Origin: Histidinibacterium lentulum
Lineage (GTDB): Bacteria > Pseudomonadota > Alphaproteobacteria > Rhodobacterales > Rhodobacteraceae
Reading direction: 5' to 3'
Assembly (NCBI RefSeq): GCF_003789055.1
Contig: NZ_ML119083.1
Location: forward strand, 1 to 64,000
DNA length: 64,000 bases
Shown here one piece after another: positions 27,044-35,746 of this stretch. Within the stretch, counting starts at the first letter, position 1, and every line of letters begins with the position of its first letter. Position numbers and translations under genes: made by a program. The notes below the pieces were generated by a model. It was not told where the DNA came from and did not search any database. It saw nothing but the letters and a program-made list of their open reading frames with translations.

Positions 27044-27853
27044 TCACAGGCCGAGGACGTCGATCATCGAATACTCGCCCGGTGCGCGGTCCTGCCCCCA
27101 GAGCGCCGCCCGCACCGCGCCACGGGCAAAGATGGCCCGGTCGGTGGCCACGTGCCGCAGCACGATCCGCTCTCCCGGTCCGGCGAAGAGGACGTCATGC
27201 TCGCCCACGATATCCCCGCCGCGCACGGCGGCGAAGCCGATGGCACCTGGCCTGCGCGCGCCGGTCATGCCGTCCCGTCCGCGATCGGCAACATCCTCGA
27301 GCAACACACCCCGGCCCTCCGCCGCGGCCTCTCCCAGCATCAGGGCGGTTCCGGAGGGGGCGTCGACCTTGCGCGAATGATGCGCCTCGACGATCTCGAT
27401 GTCGAACCCCTCCCCCAGGGCCTCCGCCACGCGTCGCGTCAGTGCGACCAGCAGATTGACGCCGAGCGACATGTTCCCGGCGCGGACGATCGGTGCGTGG
27501 CGCGCAGCGGCGGCGATCGCGGCAAGGTCCTCGGACGACAGACCCGTCGTGCCGATGACATGCACCGCGCGGGCCTGGGCCGCGAGGCCGGCGAAGGCGA
27601 CCGTCGCCGCAGGCGCGGTGAAGTCGATCACCGCCTGCGCCGTCGCGAAGGCCTCGAGCGCGTCATCGGTCACCGTGACGCCCAGGGCCGCGCCGCCCAT
27701 CGCCTCGCCCACGTCGCGTCCGATCCAAGGATGGCCTTCGCGTTCGAGCGCGCCGACAAGGCGGCACTCGCTGGACGCCGTGACTTCGCGCACAAGCATC
27801 TGCCCCATCCGCCCGGAGGCGCCGGTGATCACGATCCCGGGGGTCTCCTCCAT
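27044..27853 (-). CDS. dapB: 4-hydroxy-tetrahydrodipicolinate reductase
   Basis: A 269-residue DapB of the lysine/diaminopimelate pathway. The NAD(P)H motif [15 protein letters not shown] is at residues 6-20, [12 protein letters not shown] and [12 protein letters not shown] form the middle, and the catalytic [16 protein letters not shown] carries the His-His and Lys residues. Its C-terminus [28 protein letters not shown] is typical. It is divergent from rbfA with a 63-bp gap that must hold both promoters. Confidence 0.97.
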   Translation of the reverse strand: MEETPGIVITGASGRMGQMLVREVTASSECRLVGALEREGHPWIGRDVGEAMGGAALGVTVTDDALEAFATAQAVIDFTAPAATVAFAGLAAQARAVHVIGTTGLSSEDLAAIAAAARHAPIVRAGNMSLGVNLLVALTRRVAEALGEGFDIEIVEAHHSRKVDAPSGTALMLGEAAAEGRGVLLEDVADRGRDGMTGARRPGAIGFAAVRGGDIVGEHDVLFAGPGERIVLRHVATDRAIFARGAVRAALWGQDRAPGEYSMIDVLGL

Positions 27854-27916
27854 CACAGTCCTTTCCGGCTCTACGGCATCCTTTTCTTCACATCCCGCAG
27901 GGCTTACATCGCGCTC

Positions 27917-28306
27917 ATGGCGAAGCATAGACACAATGAAGGCCCCTCGCAGCGTCAGCTGCGCGTGGGAGAGCTGATCCGGCGCACCCTGTCGGACGTG
28001 CTGATGCGCGGCGACATCCACGATCCGGACCTCTCGGGCCGCTCGATCACCGTGGGCGAGGTGCGCACCTCGCCCGATCTCAAGGTGGCCACGGCCTTCG
28101 TCCTGCCGTTGGGCGGGCGCGACGTCGAGGTCGTGCTCGAAGCGCTCAACCGCAACCGGGGAGAGCTTCGGCGGGTGGTCGGCAAGGCTCTGACCCTGAA
28201 GTTCGCACCGGAGCTGCGGTTTCGCGCGGACGAGACCTTCGACAGGATCGACGAGGCACGCGAGCTCTTCGCCGACCCGAAGGTCAGCCGGGATGTCACG
28301 GAATGA
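27917..28306 (+). CDS. rbfA: Ribosome-binding factor A
   Basis: A 129-residue KH-fold protein required for 16S rRNA 5' end maturation and 30S assembly. Visible marks are [17 protein letters not shown] (residues 12-28), the [17 protein letters not shown] core and [25 protein letters not shown]. The gene overlaps the phosphodiester glycosidase gene by 4 bp (ATGA), with truB next, forming a translation-linked unit. Confidence 0.97.
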   Translation: MAKHRHNEGPSQRQLRVGELIRRTLSDVLMRGDIHDPDLSGRSITVGEVRTSPDLKVATAFVLPLGGRDVEVVLEALNRNRGELRRVVGKALTLKFAPELRFRADETFDRIDEARELFADPKVSRDVTE

Positions 28307-29037
28307 TCGCCCGCGCGGCGATCGCCGCCGCTCTCCTGCTTCCATCGCAGGTCGGGGCCGTTGACTGCCGGGAGGCGGACTGGCGCGGCAGATCCTTCAC
28401 GATCTGCGAGGTGGACCCGGCCTCGGAGCCGCTGCGTCTCTTCCACAAGGATGCGCAAGGCACGCCGTTCCGCAACTTCCGCGCGGTCGAGAGCGAGCAC
28501 GGCCGGCTGGCCTTTGCCATGAACGCGGGCATGTACCACGACGACCTCTCCCCGGTGGGCCATTACGTCGAGGACGGGCGCGAGACGATGCGGGTGATCC
28601 CCAATGCCGGTCCCGGCAACTTCGGAATGCTGCCCAACGGCGTCTTCTGCATCGAGATGGACCGGGCGAGGGTGATCGAGACCCGCGCCTTTATCGCGGC
28701 ACCTCCGGACTGCACCCATGCCACGCAGTCGGGTCCGATGCTGGTGATCGACGGTGCGCTGCATCCGCGGTTCATAGAAGGCTCCGACAGCCGGTTCATC
28801 CGCAATGGCGTGGGAACGTCGGCGGAGGGCGACCGCGTGGTTTTCGCGATCTCCGAGGAGGCGGTGAACTTTCACGACTTCGCCACCTTCTTCCGGGACG
28901 GGCTGGGGCTGGACGACGCGCTCTATTTCGACGGCAAGATCAGTCGGCTGCACGCACCCGGAATCGACCGGTCCGATCCGGGCTGGGCCATGGGCCCCAT
29001 CGTCGGAGTTCTTGACCGTCCCGTCCCCGGAGGCTAG
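28303..29037 (+). CDS. Phosphodiester glycosidase family protein
   Basis: A 244-residue secreted protein (signal peptide about residues 1-19, QVGA-V). It has the NAGPA-like phosphodiester glycosidase domain, with [40 protein letters not shown] and [20 protein letters not shown] as conserved blocks. The family removes GlcNAc or related sugars from phosphodiesters; here it probably acts on an envelope glycan. It is inserted between rbfA and truB and translationally coupled to rbfA. Confidence 0.85.
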   Translation: MIARAAIAAALLLPSQVGAVDCREADWRGRSFTICEVDPASEPLRLFHKDAQGTPFRNFRAVESEHGRLAFAMNAGMYHDDLSPVGHYVEDGRETMRVIPNAGPGNFGMLPNGVFCIEMDRARVIETRAFIAAPPDCTHATQSGPMLVIDGALHPRFIEGSDSRFIRNGVGTSAEGDRVVFAISEEAVNFHDFATFFRDGLGLDDALYFDGKISRLHAPGIDRSDPGWAMGPIVGVLDRPVPGG

Positions 29038-29069
29038 CAGCCCGGCTTCCTGACAGGCGGAGGCGAGAC

Positions 29070-29978
29070 ATGGCACGGCGGCGCAAGGGGCGCGACATTT
29101 CCGGCTGGCTGGTGGTGGACAAGCCCGCGGGCCTCACCTCGGCCGATGTGGTCAACAAGGTGCGCCGCGCCTTCGACGCCCGGAAGGCAGGCCATGCCGG
29201 CACGCTCGACCCCGCGGCGACGGGGGTCCTTGCGATCGCCTTCGGCGAGGCCACGAAGACCGTTCCCTACGTCACCGACGCGATGAAGGCCTACCGCTTC
29301 ACCGTCCGGCTGGGGGCCGAGACCAACACCGACGATGCCGAGGGCGAGGTGGTCCGGACCTCCGACCTGCGTCCCGATGATGCGGCGATCAAGGCGGCGA
29401 TCTCGGCCTTCATCGGCGAGATCGAACAGGTCCCCCCCGCCTTCTCGGCGGTGAAGATCGACGGCGAGCGGGCCTACAAGCGCGCCCGCGAAGGCGAGGA
29501 GCTGACACTGGCGTCGCGGCCGCTCTGGGTCGAGGAGCTGTTGCTGACCGGGCGGCCGTCCGAGGATCTCGTCGAACTGGAACTGACCTGCGGCAAGGGC
29601 GGCTATGTTCGCGCCATCGCCCGCGATCTCGGGCGTGCCCTCGGGTGCCTCGGTCATGTCGAAACGCTGCGGAGACTCTGGTCCGGGCCGTTCGATGCCG
29701 AGGAGGACGGCGTCAGCCTCGCGCGGATCGAGGAGGCCGGAGACCCCGAGGCGCTCGACGCCCTGCTCCTGCCGCTGGAAGACGGTCTCTTCGACCTGCC
29801 GGAGGCGCGCTGCCCGGCGGAAAGCGTCGGACGGCTGAAGAACGGGAACCCCGCCCCTGTCATCGGGACCGGCCTGGAATACGGCGAGGAATGCTGGGCC
29901 AGCCATGACGGCCGTGCCATCGCCGTCGGACGCTGGAAGGGCGGAGACCTGCATCCTTCGCGCGTGTTCCACACCTGA
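29070..29978 (+). CDS. truB: tRNA pseudouridine(55) synthase TruB
   Basis: A 302-residue pseudouridine synthase for U55 in the T loop of tRNAs. The signature [14 protein letters not shown] contains the catalytic Asp47. [34 protein letters not shown] and [19 protein letters not shown] are conserved blocks, and a C-terminal PUA-like region follows. GGAGG precedes the ATG. It follows rbfA and the glycosidase gene, and rpsO lies further down the same strand. Confidence 0.98.
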   Translation: MARRRKGRDISGWLVVDKPAGLTSADVVNKVRRAFDARKAGHAGTLDPAATGVLAIAFGEATKTVPYVTDAMKAYRFTVRLGAETNTDDAEGEVVRTSDLRPDDAAIKAAISAFIGEIEQVPPAFSAVKIDGERAYKRAREGEELTLASRPLWVEELLLTGRPSEDLVELELTCGKGGYVRAIARDLGRALGCLGHVETLRRLWSGPFDAEEDGVSLARIEEAGDPEALDALLLPLEDGLFDLPEARCPAESVGRLKNGNPAPVIGTGLEYGEECWASHDGRAIAVGRWKGGDLHPSRVFHT

Positions 29979-30036
29979 GCCGCGTTCCCGCGTCCGACGG
30001 GTTTCCATGCGACACTGCCCGCGCTAGAGCCGCGCC

Positions 30037-30585
30037 ATGATCGAGCGCAGCCACCAGAAGGGCGATGCCGCGTCCGTCGCGGTCTATTCGCCCTGCGAGT
30101 CCTATCGCTATCTTCTGACCCGAACCTGGACCCCTGCGGGCGCGCGGGCGCTGTTCGTGATGCTGAACCCCTCCACTGCGACCGAGGTGCAGAACGACCC
30201 CACGGTCGAACGATGCGAGCGACGGGCGCGGACGCTGGGTTTCGGCGCGTTTCGCGTCACCAACATCTTTGCATGGCGCGCGACCGATCCCAGGGTCCTC
30301 CGTCAAGTCGCGGACCCGGTGGGGCCCGATAACGATGCCGCTATCGCAATGAGCGCAACCGAATGGGTTCGGGCCGGGACGGCGGACCGGATCGTCTGCG
30401 CCTGGGGCACTCACGGCGCCTATCTCGACCGGGGGCAGAAGGTCGCGCGGCTGCTGGGCGCGAGCGGACATCCGCTCCATCACTTCGGCCTGACCCGGGA
30501 GGGGCACCCACGGCATCCCCTCTACGTCGGATATGCCGTTCAGCCGGCAGCCTGGACCGATCCGCCCTCCGCGCAGATCCGTTAA
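30037..30585 (+). CDS. DUF1643 domain protein
   Basis: A 182-residue protein with the DUF1643 pattern: RYLLTRTW near residue 24, FVMLNPSTATEVQNDPTVERCERRARTLGFG, VTNIFAWRATDPRVL and an IVCAWGTHGAYLDRG strand near the C-terminal third, ending HPRHPLYVGY. The fold is presumed alpha/beta, and the Asn/Asp/Arg residues are conserved enough to suggest an enzyme, but no activity is known. It stands alone between truB and the RTX protein gene. Confidence 0.85.
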   Translation: MIERSHQKGDAASVAVYSPCESYRYLLTRTWTPAGARALFVMLNPSTATEVQNDPTVERCERRARTLGFGAFRVTNIFAWRATDPRVLRQVADPVGPDNDAAIAMSATEWVRAGTADRIVCAWGTHGAYLDRGQKVARLLGASGHPLHHFGLTREGHPRHPLYVGYAVQPAAWTDPPSAQIR

Positions 30586-30685
30586 CCTCCGCATCCGATT
30601 CCTTTCGGACACCGGTCCGGCACATGATATCGTCCGCCGGAACGGCCTGCCTCCGTGCGGGCGCTCCCTGTCACGGAACGACTTC

Positions 30686-31822
30686 ATGATCGGCATGCTC
30701 GGCCTCCTCGGCATGGCACTCATCGGCGGCCTTCTGCTCGATCCGTTCGCCGGCAGGACCGACGCGGCGCAAGACAGCGACGGTGCCATCGGCAGCCCGG
30801 ACGAGGAGGACGGCGCGCCGAAGGCCATGCTGGAGGACTCCGTCGGGGGCGAGGTCGTGCGGGTTCCGGACCTGTGGGATGTCGAGGCCGCCTCGGCCGA
30901 GGGCGAGGGCACGGTGGTCTTGCGAAGCAGCCAGGAAGACCCGGTCCTCGACCTTGGCTCCGGCGCACAGGAGGATCGGCCCGAGGTACCTGCCCCCGCG
31001 TCGGAGCCGCCGATCCTGCCCGACGGGACGGATGTCACGGACCACGTCCGCGTGATCCCGCAAAAAAGCGGCACCTGGATCGCCGGCACTTCCGCGGACG
31101 AGACGTTCGAGGGCACCGACGAGGACGATGCGATCTTCGGGGCGGGCGGCGCCGATACGATCCTCGGCGGCGCGGGCGGCGATTACCTTCACGGCGAGGA
31201 CGGGGCGGACAGCCTCGAGGGCGGTGCGGGCGACGACACGCTTCACGGCGGACGCGGAACGGACCTGATCGGCGGTGGTGCGGGCAATGACGAACTCTAC
31301 GGCCACAGCGGGGACGACAGTCTCGAGGGCGGTGAGGGAGACGACCGGCTGGTCGGCGGTGAAGGCGACGACTCTCTGAACGGCGGCGCGGGGAACGACA
31401 CGCTCGAGGGCGGGCTCGGCCACGACCGGCTGGACGGTGGCGCGGGGGCCGACACGCTGATGGGCGGTGCGGGAAACGATACGCTGTCCGGGGGAGAGGA
31501 CGATGTCCTCGACTGGCTGAACGGCGGCGCGGGGGACGACACGATCCTGCTGGGCCCGGGCGATGTGGCGACGGGCGGCGGTGGGGCGGACCTGTTCATC
31601 GCCGCGTCCGACAACGGGGCGGCCGAGACCGAGACGAGAGTGACGGATTTCGATCCGGAGCAGGACGCGCTGGAGATCCTGCACCCCGGGGACACACCGC
31701 CGGAGCTGACCACGGCTGAGGAGGATGGGGACACGCTGCTCTACGCCGACGGGGCGATGATCGTGCGGCTGTCGGGTGTCACCGGGTTCGATGCGGGCAC
31801 GGTCCGCTTCGTCCAGGGCTGA
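30686..31822 (+). CDS. Membrane-anchored RTX-repeat protein
   Basis: A 378-residue protein. An N-terminal hydrophobic stretch (MIGMLGLLGMALIGGLLLDPFAG) is followed by about 100 residues of acidic low-complexity linker (DSDGAIGSPDEEDGAPKA...). Then about ten GGxGxD nonapeptides (residues about 150-300) end in a T1SS-like cap (FDPEQDALEILHPG...FDAGTVRFVQG). Unlike the RTX protein at 13.1 kb it has a putative membrane anchor, so it may be inner-membrane tethered or a VPLPA-like small secreted variant. ATG 30686 was chosen for the hydrophobic start; no strong ribosome site is visible. Confidence 0.75.
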   Translation: MIGMLGLLGMALIGGLLLDPFAGRTDAAQDSDGAIGSPDEEDGAPKAMLEDSVGGEVVRVPDLWDVEAASAEGEGTVVLRSSQEDPVLDLGSGAQEDRPEVPAPASEPPILPDGTDVTDHVRVIPQKSGTWIAGTSADETFEGTDEDDAIFGAGGADTILGGAGGDYLHGEDGADSLEGGAGDDTLHGGRGTDLIGGGAGNDELYGHSGDDSLEGGEGDDRLVGGEGDDSLNGGAGNDTLEGGLGHDRLDGGAGADTLMGGAGNDTLSGGEDDVLDWLNGGAGDDTILLGPGDVATGGGGADLFIAASDNGAAETETRVTDFDPEQDALEILHPGDTPPELTTAEEDGDTLLYADGAMIVRLSGVTGFDAGTVRFVQG

Positions 31823-31948
31823 GGGGCCGCTGTCATTTGGCTTTGCTTTTCCGCTCCGGCTGCTGTAAGCGCCGGGCTTCACGACTCCCGGACCCTGCTG
31901 GACGACATCCCGGCTGGGCCCATCCATCGAACCAATGAGGTGACAGCG

Positions 31949-32218
31949 ATGTCGATCACGCCCGCCGAGAAGGCGAAGATCATCAAGGATTACGGCACCA
32001 AGGACGGCGACACCGGGTCGCCCGAGGTGCAGGTCGCGATCATGACCAGCCGGATCGCGACGCTGACCGAGCATTTCAAGACCCACAAGAAGGACAACCA
32101 CGGGCGCCGTGGCCTTCTGATGATGGTCGCCCAGCGCCGGAAGCTGCTCGACTACCTGAAGGCCAAGGACGAGGCCCGGTACCGGGAGCTGATCGGCCGG
32201 CTGGGTATCCGCCGCTGA
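31949..32218 (+). CDS. rpsO: 30S ribosomal protein S15 (uS15)
   Basis: An 89-residue S15 beginning [30 protein letters not shown] and ending GRLGIRR. It binds 16S rRNA early in 30S assembly and the central fold motif [16 protein letters not shown] is intact. ATG 31949 is preceded by AATGAGG. An upstream GTG at 31940 would add MTA. In most bacteria pnp follows directly; here 3.75 kb of other genes intervenes. Confidence 0.97.
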   Translation: MSITPAEKAKIIKDYGTKDGDTGSPEVQVAIMTSRIATLTEHFKTHKKDNHGRRGLLMMVAQRRKLLDYLKAKDEARYRELIGRLGIRR

Positions 32219-32223
32219 GGCCG

Positions 32224-32253
32224 GGCGGAGCGTCCACATGTGGACGCTCCGCC
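32224..32253. repeat. 30-bp perfect palindrome after rpsO
   Basis: Arms GGCGGAGCGTCCACA and TGTGGACGCTCCGCC join with no spacer, five bases past the rpsO stop. The stem could terminate transcription or block 3' decay, but it lacks a T tract. The perfect symmetry also fits a protein-binding site. Confidence 0.7.
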
Positions 32254-32463
32254 AACATACTGACAGAAAACGACAAAAGCGTTCCCAGCTATCCACCAGA
32301 CAAAGCGGGACATGAATACGCTCGTGGACGCACGTCCCGGATGTTCCGTTTGGGCCTAGCCCCCCGCTCGCTCGTGCTCCAGATCGGCTGTTCGATCCAT
32401 TCGGGACGTTCAAACCGTATCGCCGTGCGGTCCTCCACGGGCGCACCTCGTGGCACGCTCGGA

Positions 32464-33030
32464 TCAACGCGCCTGCGTTTTCCACCCATCGAGAAACCGA
32501 TCCACCATGTCCACTGGATCGAACGGAGGGATCGCTCCGGGCTGCGCGCGTCCGACCAGGGCGCCGGCGAGCGACGGGCCGAGGAGCGCGAGCACGGCCG
32601 CCATCGGGTCGCTCCCCTGCAGTCGGCCCGCAGCTTGGTGCGCAGCGATCACCTGCGCCGCACGTCCCACGGCAGCGAGGGGAACGGGCCGCACCGCGGC
32701 GAGCGCGGGGTCGGTGGGTGCGTGGAGGAGAAAGTCGAAGACGACCGAGCCCAGCCGGTCAAGAAGTTCGGCGTATCCGGCGACGATCGCGCGTAGATCG
32801 GCCGCGACGTCCTCGGTCGGTGTCATCGCCTCGGGCGCGAACCGCTCGGCCTCGCGGGCCATCACCGCCGCCATGAGCTTTCCCTTGTCGCCGTAACGCC
32901 GGAAGAGCGTCATCTCCCCAACGCCTGCCCGAGCGGCGACCTTGCGGGTGGTCGCGGCGCGGAACCCCTCCTCGCGCCAGACGGCAAGAGCGGCATCGAG
33001 GATTCGGTCGGGGTCGATGGCGGCTGGCAT
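32464..33030 (-). CDS. TetR family regulator
   Basis: A 188-residue repressor-type protein. The N-terminal helix-turn-helix has AALAVWREEGFRAATTRKVAARAGVGEMTLFRRYGDKGKLMAAV (residues about 14-57), a standard TetR domain. The C-terminal ligand domain ends MVDRFLDGWKTQAR and is unlike named subfamilies. It faces an FAD monooxygenase gene across an 86-bp gap that holds a dyad, the usual arrangement for a regulator and its target. Inducer unknown. Confidence 0.88.
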   Translation of the reverse strand: MPAAIDPDRILDAALAVWREEGFRAATTRKVAARAGVGEMTLFRRYGDKGKLMAAVMAREAERFAPEAMTPTEDVAADLRAIVAGYAELLDRLGSVVFDFLLHAPTDPALAAVRPVPLAAVGRAAQVIAAHQAAGRLQGSDPMAAVLALLGPSLAGALVGRAQPGAIPPFDPVDMVDRFLDGWKTQAR

Positions 33031-33086
33031 GGGGACGCACACTAAACCAGCCTTCCGGCGTTGACACGGGCGACTTGACCGCCACA

Positions 33087-33106
33087 TTGATAGCAGTTGC
33101 TAACAA
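33087..33106. promoter_or_regulatory. Candidate TetR operator
   Basis: A near-perfect dyad, TTGATAGCA-GT-TGCTAACAA, with one mismatch in nine paired positions, lies between the divergent TetR and monooxygenase genes. Its AT-richness contrasts with the surrounding DNA. TTGACC at 33075-33080 could be the -35 of the monooxygenase promoter, so a bound repressor would block it. Confidence 0.5.
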
Positions 33107-33116
33107 TAGGGCCGGC

Positions 33117-34235
33117 ATGTCATCTCCGAACACCACCCCAGACGTCCTGATCGTCGGTGCCGGCCCCACGGGCCTCGCCGCCGCGCTGTTCCTCGCGGAT
33201 CGCGGGCACCGCCCGCGCATCGTCGAACGGGCGCTCGAACGCTCGACCCATTCCAAGGCGTTCGGCGTGAACGCCCGCTCGCTCGCGCTGTTGGAGGCGT
33301 CCGGCGTCACCGAGCGCTTCCTCGCGAACGGCCGCCGTATGACGCGGCTGCACCTGCGCCGCCCGGGACGCGTGCTCGCGACGCTGCGCCTCGACGAGGT
33401 CGATCACCGGTATCCCTTTATGCTCGTGCAGTCGCAGGAGGACAGCGAGCGCATCCTGGAGGACGCGCTCGCGGAGCGTGGGGTCAATGTCGAGCGAGGC
33501 ATCACGGCCAAGGACGTCGAGACCTCCGCGGAGGGGGCCGTGATCGAGGTCGAAGGCCCGAACGGCATGGAACGCATTGCGGCGCCCGTGGTGCTCGCGT
33601 CCGATGGGGCGGGCAGCACGATCCGCAAGGCGCTGGGCATCGACTTCCCCGGCACCGCCTACGACGAGCCATGGCGCCTGATCGACGCGGAACTGGACCT
33701 ATCCCTCGATGCGGACCTCGATCCGGACGCCGCGCAGATCTTCCTCGTGCCCGAGGGCGGGCTGTTCCTCGTCCGCCACGGCGGCTCGCTTTGGCGCCTG
33801 CTGGGCAACATACCGGACTTGGAGGCTCTGCTCCCGCCGGGGACGAAGGTAGGCGAGGTCGAATGGCGCTCCGAGTTCCACATCGCAAACCGGGTGGCGG
33901 ACCGCTTCACGAAAGGCGCCGTCCACATTGCGGGGGACGCGGCGCATGTCCATGCGGGCATCGGCGCGCGGGGCATGAACCTCGGGATCGAGGACGCCCA
34001 TGTATTTGCCGCCCTCCACGACCGGGGCGAGCTCGACCGCTACGACGCCCTGCGACGCCCCGTCGTGAACCGCGTCGTCGGTCAGATAACCCATGCCATG
34101 GCGATGCCCCGGCCCGAAACCTGGCCGGGCCGCACGGTGCGCGCCGCGCCTTGGCTAGTGCCCCTCGCGTTCCCGCTCCTGCGCCGGAAGGCACAGCGGT
34201 GGGTGATCGGGCTGGACCACGAGGTGGGGGTGTGA
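33117..34235 (+). CDS. FAD-dependent monooxygenase (PheA/TfdB-like)
   Basis: A 372-residue flavoprotein hydroxylase. The FAD-binding VLIVGAGPTGLAAALFLADRG is at residues 10-30, the VLASDGAGSTIRKALGI DG motif near 162-178 and the HIAGDAAHVHAGIGARGMNLGIEDA GD motif near 268-292. Group A aromatic hydroxylases and tetracycline-modifying relatives share this layout. It is shorter than TfdB types because the C-terminal thioredoxin-like domain is missing. It is divergent from the TetR gene. The substrate is likely a small aromatic compound or antibiotic-like molecule, as inferred from the partner. Confidence 0.85.
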   Translation: MSSPNTTPDVLIVGAGPTGLAAALFLADRGHRPRIVERALERSTHSKAFGVNARSLALLEASGVTERFLANGRRMTRLHLRRPGRVLATLRLDEVDHRYPFMLVQSQEDSERILEDALAERGVNVERGITAKDVETSAEGAVIEVEGPNGMERIAAPVVLASDGAGSTIRKALGIDFPGTAYDEPWRLIDAELDLSLDADLDPDAAQIFLVPEGGLFLVRHGGSLWRLLGNIPDLEALLPPGTKVGEVEWRSEFHIANRVADRFTKGAVHIAGDAAHVHAGIGARGMNLGIEDAHVFAALHDRGELDRYDALRRPVVNRVVGQITHAMAMPRPETWPGRTVRAAPWLVPLAFPLLRRKAQRWVIGLDHEVGV

Positions 34236-34274
34236 CGACTGCGAGATCGCGTGGAACGTCCCGCCGAGTAGTGT

Positions 34275-34560
34275 TCACCGGCACGCCCGTGTCCCTTCGC
34301 TGCACGCCGACCGCCGGACCTGCCGCCCCACGGTGCCTTGCAGCAGCGCACGCATCTGCTCGACCACCGGCACGGGCTTCCAGAACGTGGTGGTCTCGGC
34401 GCGGACTCGGCCGGACCGGCCGACCCGCTGCACGGTCTTCTCGCCCGCCGGCTCGCGGTGGTTCCAGCGCCAGACGACCTCGTCGCCGTAGCGCTTGAGG
34501 TGGGCCGGCGGGAGCGAATGGACGAGATCCCCTTTGACGAGGTCAGCACGAGCACCATGG
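34275..34560 (-). pseudogene. Possible remnant of an IS1595-type (ISXO2-like) transposase
   Basis: This 525-bp gap has no intact gene. Read on the minus strand, one frame gives ADLVKGDLVHSLPPAHLKRY followed by GDEVVWRWNHR, which resembles the C-terminal GxHxxxxxHLxRYxDEFxFRWNxR block of ISXO2-like transposases. About 60 unrelated residues follow before a stop at 34275. No start codon, catalytic DDE core or terminal repeats are visible. The assignment rests on one motif. Confidence 0.3.
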
Positions 34561-34640
34561 CGCAGATCCGGCGCTCCTGCGGGGCCCTGCGGCGTCAGAC
34601 GGCTGGGTCAGGCGCCGCTTTGTTTAGTGGAGTAGGTGGG

Positions 34641-34675
34641 AAAGGGTTAATGCCTGTTCGGCGTTAACCCTTTTT
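34641..34675. terminator. Strong rho-independent terminator
   Basis: AAAGGGTTAA (34641-34650) pairs with TTAACCCTTT (34664-34673), the loop carries an inner GCC/GGC pair, and the stem runs into a T tract (34671-34675). The A-rich left side makes it usable in both directions. It insulates bciA from the accessory genes upstream. Confidence 0.8.
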
Positions 34676-34760
34676 CACGTCCTGCCTTCACCGCTCGGGC
34701 CGGGCTTGCGGCGGGGCGGCCGCGGCGGCAGGCTTGGCCGGGCGACGTTGGAGGGACGGA

Positions 34761-35714
34761 ATGCGGGTGCTTCTTGTGGGGGCAACGGGGACCATCGGGC
34801 GCGCGACGGCGCGGGCGCTCGTGGCCTCCGGGCATGACGCCGTCGCCGTGATCCGCCCGGAGGCCGTCCGGGACACGCTGCCGCGGGGCCTGCGGCTGGT
34901 CGAGGGGGACCCGACGGACGGGGAGGCCATGGCCGGGCTGATGCGGGCGGAGCGGATCGAGGCGGTGATCTCCTGTCTCGCGTCGCGCAGCGGCGCGCCG
35001 CGCGATGCGGAGGCCATCGACCGGGACGCCCATGTCGCCCTTCTCGCGGCGGCGGAGGACGCGGGCGCGGAGCGATTCGTGCTCCTGTCGGCGATCTGCG
35101 TCCAGCGGCCGAAGCTCGCGTTCCAGCGTGCGAAACTGGCGTTCGAAGAGCGCCTGAAGTCGAGCCCGCTGACCTGGTCGATCGTCAGGCCCACGGCTTT
35201 TTTCAAGTCGCTTTCGGGACAGGTCGCGCGGGTGCGGGACGGGAAACCGTATCTCCTCTTCGGGGACGGGCGGCTGACCGCCTGCAAGCCGATCTCGGAC
35301 GACGACCTCGGGCGCTACCTCGTGGGGTGCCTGACAGAGGGGAGCCGCGCCCGCGCGGTCCTGCCCGTGGGCGGGCCGGGGCCGGCGCTCACACCTCGGG
35401 ACATGGGGGCGATGCTGTTCGACCTGACCGGCAGGGCGCCGGTCTACCGCTCCGTGCCGCCCGGCGCCTTGCGCCTGGTGGCCGGCGTGCTGGGGCTTGC
35501 CGGACGGGTCTCTCAACGAGCGGCGGACAAGGCGGAGTTCGCGCGCACCGGGCATTACTATGCGACCGAATCGATGCTGGTCTGGGATGCGGCGCGGGGG
35601 CGGTACGACGCGGAGGCGACGCCGGAGTTCGGGAACGAGACCCTGCGGGAGCACTACGCGCGGATGCTTGCGGGGGAGGTGGCGGACGACCGCGGGGCGC
35701 ATGCGGTGTTTTGA
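34761..35714 (+). CDS. bciA: Divinyl chlorophyllide 8-vinyl reductase (BciA-like)
   Basis: A 317-residue NAD(P)-binding protein of the atypical SDR group. LLVGATGTIGRATARALVASGH gives the Rossmann motif (residues 4-25). PTAFFKSLSGQVARVRDGKPYLLFGDG followed by RLTACKPISDDDLGRYLVGCL is the BciA signature, and GGPGPALTPRDMGAMLF follows. BciA reduces the C8 vinyl group of divinyl (proto)chlorophyllide with NADPH during bacteriochlorophyll synthesis. GGAGGGA precedes the ATG. No other photosynthesis genes are in the window, which is normal because bciA often lies outside the photosynthesis gene cluster. Confidence 0.75.
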   Translation: MRVLLVGATGTIGRATARALVASGHDAVAVIRPEAVRDTLPRGLRLVEGDPTDGEAMAGLMRAERIEAVISCLASRSGAPRDAEAIDRDAHVALLAAAEDAGAERFVLLSAICVQRPKLAFQRAKLAFEERLKSSPLTWSIVRPTAFFKSLSGQVARVRDGKPYLLFGDGRLTACKPISDDDLGRYLVGCLTEGSRARAVLPVGGPGPALTPRDMGAMLFDLTGRAPVYRSVPPGALRLVAGVLGLAGRVSQRAADKAEFARTGHYYATESMLVWDAARGRYDAEATPEFGNETLREHYARMLAGEVADDRGAHAVF

Positions 35715-35722
35715 GGGGTTAT

Positions 35723-35746
35723 GGTGGGTTGAAAACCCACCCTACG
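35723..35746 (+). repeat. 24-bp dispersed palindromic repeat, copy 2
   Basis: Exact inverted copy of the repeat at 6820-6843, just downstream of the bciA stop. A partial degenerate form (GGTGGGTTGGAGAGCC) follows within about 15 bases. Confidence 0.75.

Noticed and set aside
31120-31560. Possible CRISPR-like or satellite repeat
   Set aside because: Again RTX codons; there are no conserved repeats with unique spacers.
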